DNA of 64,000 nt from positions 310,001 to 374,000 of the forward strand of contig NZ_CTDZ01000009.1 in the NCBI RefSeq assembly GCF_001375555.1. Reading direction: 5' to 3'. Source of the stretch: Numidum massiliense. GTDB taxonomy: Bacteria > Bacillota > Bacilli > Thermoactinomycetales > Novibacillaceae. A program made the translations under genes and the position numbers. Each line of letters begins with the position of its first letter. The first letter of the stretch is position 1. The notes below the pieces were generated by a model. The model was not told the origin of the DNA. It saw only the letters and a program-made list of their open reading frames with translations, and did no database searches. Of the stretch, positions 61,996 through 64,000 are shown one piece after another.

Positions 61996-62814
61996 TTGAC
62001 AACAAAGAAAGAAACAATTGGCATCTTAGATTCGGGTGTGGGTGGCTTGACAGTTGCGCGCGAAGTGATGCGGCAGCTACCGCGCGAACGCATTGTCTAT
62101 TTTGGGGATACAGTCAATTGCCCGTACGGACCGCGCAGCGCGGATGAAGTGCGTCAATTTACGTTTGATATCGTCCGCTTTTTACAGACATTTTCGTTAA
62201 AGGCGCTCGTCATCGCCTGCAATACAGCGACTGCAGTCGCCCTGGAAGAAGCCAAACGGTGGCTGACCGTTCCAGTGTTCGGGGTGATCCACCCAGGGGC
62301 GCGCGCGGCGATCAAGGCGACCAACAGTGGGCGCATCGGGGTAATTGGGACGGAAGGAACGATAAAAAGTGGCGCGTACGCGCGTGCGTTAACACAAATT
62401 AATGCCGATCTGCACGTCGTTAGCCACGCTTGTCCGACGCTCGTACCGCTCGTGGAGAGTGGTCAGGCTGAGGCTCCGGAGACGTTGCCGTACGTAGAAG
62501 CTGCGCTCAAACCGCTGAAGGGGATAGCACTCGATACGCTCATTCTCGGCTGTACGCACTATCCGCTATTACATAAACATATTTCACACGTGATGGGGAA
62601 CGGCGTTCAACTCATTAGTTCGGCGGAGGAAGTTGCGCGTGAATTAAGTGCCGTGCTGCACCATCAGGAGCTGCTCGCACCGCCCTTGAGCGCGCACAAC
62701 GGGGAGCACCAGTTTTTTACGAGCGGCGCACCGCAGTTATTTCGGAAAATTGCAAAAAAGGCATTAGGGCTCGACATTTCCGTGCAAAGTGTTCAACTGA
62801 AACAAGCGCAATAA
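61996..62814 (+). CDS. racE: Glutamate racemase
   Basis: Cofactor-independent racemase that makes D-glutamate for peptidoglycan and, in Bacillus, poly-gamma-glutamate; 272 residues. The family motifs are GILDSGVGGLTVAREV, VYFGDTVNCPYGPRS, the catalytic Cys in VIACNTATAVAL, FGVIHPGARAA and the second Cys in LILGCTHYPLLHKH. Both catalytic cysteines are intact. TTG start after AAAAGGGG; gerM is downstream, as in B. subtilis. Confidence 0.94.
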   Translation: MTTKKETIGILDSGVGGLTVAREVMRQLPRERIVYFGDTVNCPYGPRSADEVRQFTFDIVRFLQTFSLKALVIACNTATAVALEEAKRWLTVPVFGVIHPGARAAIKATNSGRIGVIGTEGTIKSGAYARALTQINADLHVVSHACPTLVPLVESGQAEAPETLPYVEAALKPLKGIALDTLILGCTHYPLLHKHISHVMGNGVQLISSAEEVARELSAVLHHQELLAPPLSAHNGEHQFFTSGAPQLFRKIAKKALGLDISVQSVQLKQAQ

Positions 62815-62868
62815 GTTAGGTGCCGTTGCCGTAATCATAAATCATATGTTATTGCCGTAGCATCTATA

Positions 62869-62912
62869 CGTGTATATGTGTGTATGTGTACACGTGTATA
62901 TGTGTGTATGTG
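62869..62912 (+). repeat. 24-bp period repeat in the racE-gerM gap
   Basis: CGTGTATATGTGTGTATGTG occurs at 62869-62888 and 62893-62912. It is alternating purine-pyrimidine, prone to Z-DNA or slippage. Confidence 0.75.
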
Positions 62913-62922
62913 ACATTGAAAG

Positions 62923-62949
62923 ACGTCGGATGTTTTTCCGACGTTTTTT
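62923..62949 (+). terminator. Terminator after racE
   Basis: ACGTCGGA pairs with TCCGACGT (62937-62944), followed by TTTTTC. Confidence 0.88.
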
Positions 62950-63068
62950 CGTTTCGTTTTACGTCGAAACGTTAACGTTTCAGAAGCACAAATCTAGTGC
63001 AAATGGAACGTATAAATCCTGTCCGGGCTCGTATACATATAATAAAACGTGCCCAGGGAGGAAACGCC

Positions 63069-64000
63069 ATGCGCGGTCATTTTTCGTATAAAGTGCTCAT
63101 TCTCGCCCTCATTCCGTTGTTGCTGGCCGGTTGTCTCTTCGGACCGGCTGCTCCGAAACAGGAGATCGACCCGCCGCAAGATAAGGCTACGACCAGCCAA
63201 AAAACGGATGGGAAGGCAGGTGATTCGTCGCCTCTAACAGATGGTGCGGCGAACGGGGGGAAAAATAGTACAGACGGGAAAAGCGACGAGGAAAAAACAG
63301 CGAGCAGTCGTCAAGCGGAAGTCGAATTGTACTTTAAGAGCGCCGAAGGGTATGTCGTCCCTTACTCGATAACCATTCCCGCGGAAGAGGGGATTGCCAA
63401 GGCCGCGCTAAGTCAAATGGTAGCAGGTAGCGAATTGGAAAAGAGCGGTCAGTTGCCGAAAGGGTTTTCGGCCTTATTGCCCAAAGGGACGACGATTAGC
63501 TTAGATATAAATAAGAAAAATAAAGTGGCTAACGTCGACTTATCAAAGGAGTTTTTGAACTATAAGGAGGAGGAAGAGGAACAGCTGTTAGGGGCGTTAA
63601 CGTGGGCGCTGACAGCGTGGAACAGCGTCGAGCAGGTCAATGTATGGGTGAACGGCAAACAGCTTGACGCAATGCCGAAAGGAAAGACGCCGGCAAAGGG
63701 GCTGACCCGGCAAAACACTGCCCTTAACGTCGAGTTAGGCGACGGGGTGCAAATATCGAACAGCATGCCGGTGACGTTGTACTTTTTAGGGCAGTCGGGC
63801 GAGCACGTGTATTTCGTCCCGATTACGCGGATGGTGCCACGCGATGGGAATATCGCGCAAGTCGCCTTAGAGCAACTAATCGCCGGTCCAAACTTAGCGT
63901 CGCATTTAAGCACCGACTTGCTCGACAACTTAGTCGTGAACGACGTCACTGTGAAGGAGCGGCTCGTGCAGGCTGACTTCGGTGAACAGTTATTAGAATA
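63069..64000 (+). CDS. gerM: Germination/sporulation lipoprotein GerM (3' end outside the window)
   Basis: Lipoprotein needed in sporulation and germination, probably a peptidoglycan-related factor of the forespore channel. Starts MRGHFSYKVLILALIPLLL with lipobox LAGC (Cys22), a polar linker (about 25-85), and two GerMN domains: EVELYFKSAEGYVVPYSITI to about 200, then MPVTLYFLGQSGEHVYFVPI to the end. The reading frame is open at the window end after 310 codons. ATG at 63069 with AGGGAGGAAA. It closes the conserved gerE-ysmB-racE-gerM block. Confidence 0.92.
   Translation, partial: MRGHFSYKVLILALIPLLLAGCLFGPAAPKQEIDPPQDKATTSQKTDGKAGDSSPLTDGAANGGKNSTDGKSDEEKTASSRQAEVELYFKSAEGYVVPYSITIPAEEGIAKAALSQMVAGSELEKSGQLPKGFSALLPKGTTISLDINKKNKVANVDLSKEFLNYKEEEEEQLLGALTWALTAWNSVEQVNVWVNGKQLDAMPKGKTPAKGLTRQNTALNVELGDGVQISNSMPVTLYFLGQSGEHVYFVPITRMVPRDGNIAQVALEQLIAGPNLASHLSTDLLDNLVVNDVTVKERLVQADFGEQLLE

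Overview
The window comes from an endospore-forming low-to-mid GC Firmicute of the order Bacillales. It carries gerE, gerM, an alpha/beta-type SASP, a SleB/CwlJ-type hydrolase and a DUF1002 protein. Strong AGGAGG ribosome binding sites are found throughout, TTG and GTG starts are frequent, and several blocks keep the Bacillus subtilis gene order: fadR-fadB-etfB-etfA, pdhABCD, opuCA-CB-CC-CD and gerE-ysmB-racE-gerM. The genus cannot be fixed from the sequence alone.

Layout. 1-2825: end of fadR, then fadB and etfBA (fatty acid beta-oxidation and electron transfer). 3341-8157: the pyruvate dehydrogenase complex. 8320-16086: a SigX-like ECF sigma factor with an unusual anti-sigma factor, DUF309, an inositol-phosphatase-type enzyme, PepV, a membrane protein/XRE repressor pair with two matched operators, and an NfeD protein. 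16234-18403: tRNA-Met and tRNA-Ala, each with its own consensus promoter, then an ISLre2 element flanked by a 9-bp direct repeat. 18520-28181: housekeeping genes (Cof-type HAD, phosphoesterase, Nfo, RsmF-like methyltransferase) and a LysM protein with a degenerate M14 peptidase domain. 28334-34103: an accessory island with a WYL regulator, a fossil lipoprotein fragment, an intact lipoprotein, a lipase-like protein and two small helical proteins, interrupted by an IS3-family element. 34194-46559: hydrolases, the OpuC osmoprotectant transporter, sodA, sporulation genes, a P1-family peptidase, and hom under a SAM (S-box) riboswitch. 47032-55245: a TAXI-type TRAP transporter, a frameshifted thiD-like gene, fabL, and a second beta-oxidation pair (enoyl-CoA hydratase and FadH) downstream of a FadR-like operator. 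55305-64000: a DUF5068-like lipoprotein with a decayed tandem copy, DUF1002, a TPR protein, a possible frameshifted small gene, and the gerE-ysmB-racE-gerM cluster (gerM runs off the end).

How the genes fit together. FadR is encoded at the left end, and a near-consensus FadR operator lies about 53 kb away, so the two beta-oxidation loci may form one regulon. EtfAB would take electrons from acyl-CoA dehydrogenases, while PDH and the hydratases feed acetyl-CoA metabolism.

The most novel-looking material is: (a) the lipoprotein/lipase/small-helical-protein cassette, whose order resembles the reverse-arranged type VII secreted lipase toxin TslA with its TilA-type immunity lipoprotein and TlaA-type partners; (b) an ECF anti-sigma factor whose external domain looks like a signal peptidase I that lost both catalytic residues; and (c) a LysM-anchored M14 peptidase that lost its zinc ligands. 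All functional statements come from reading the translated sequence; no database search was run.
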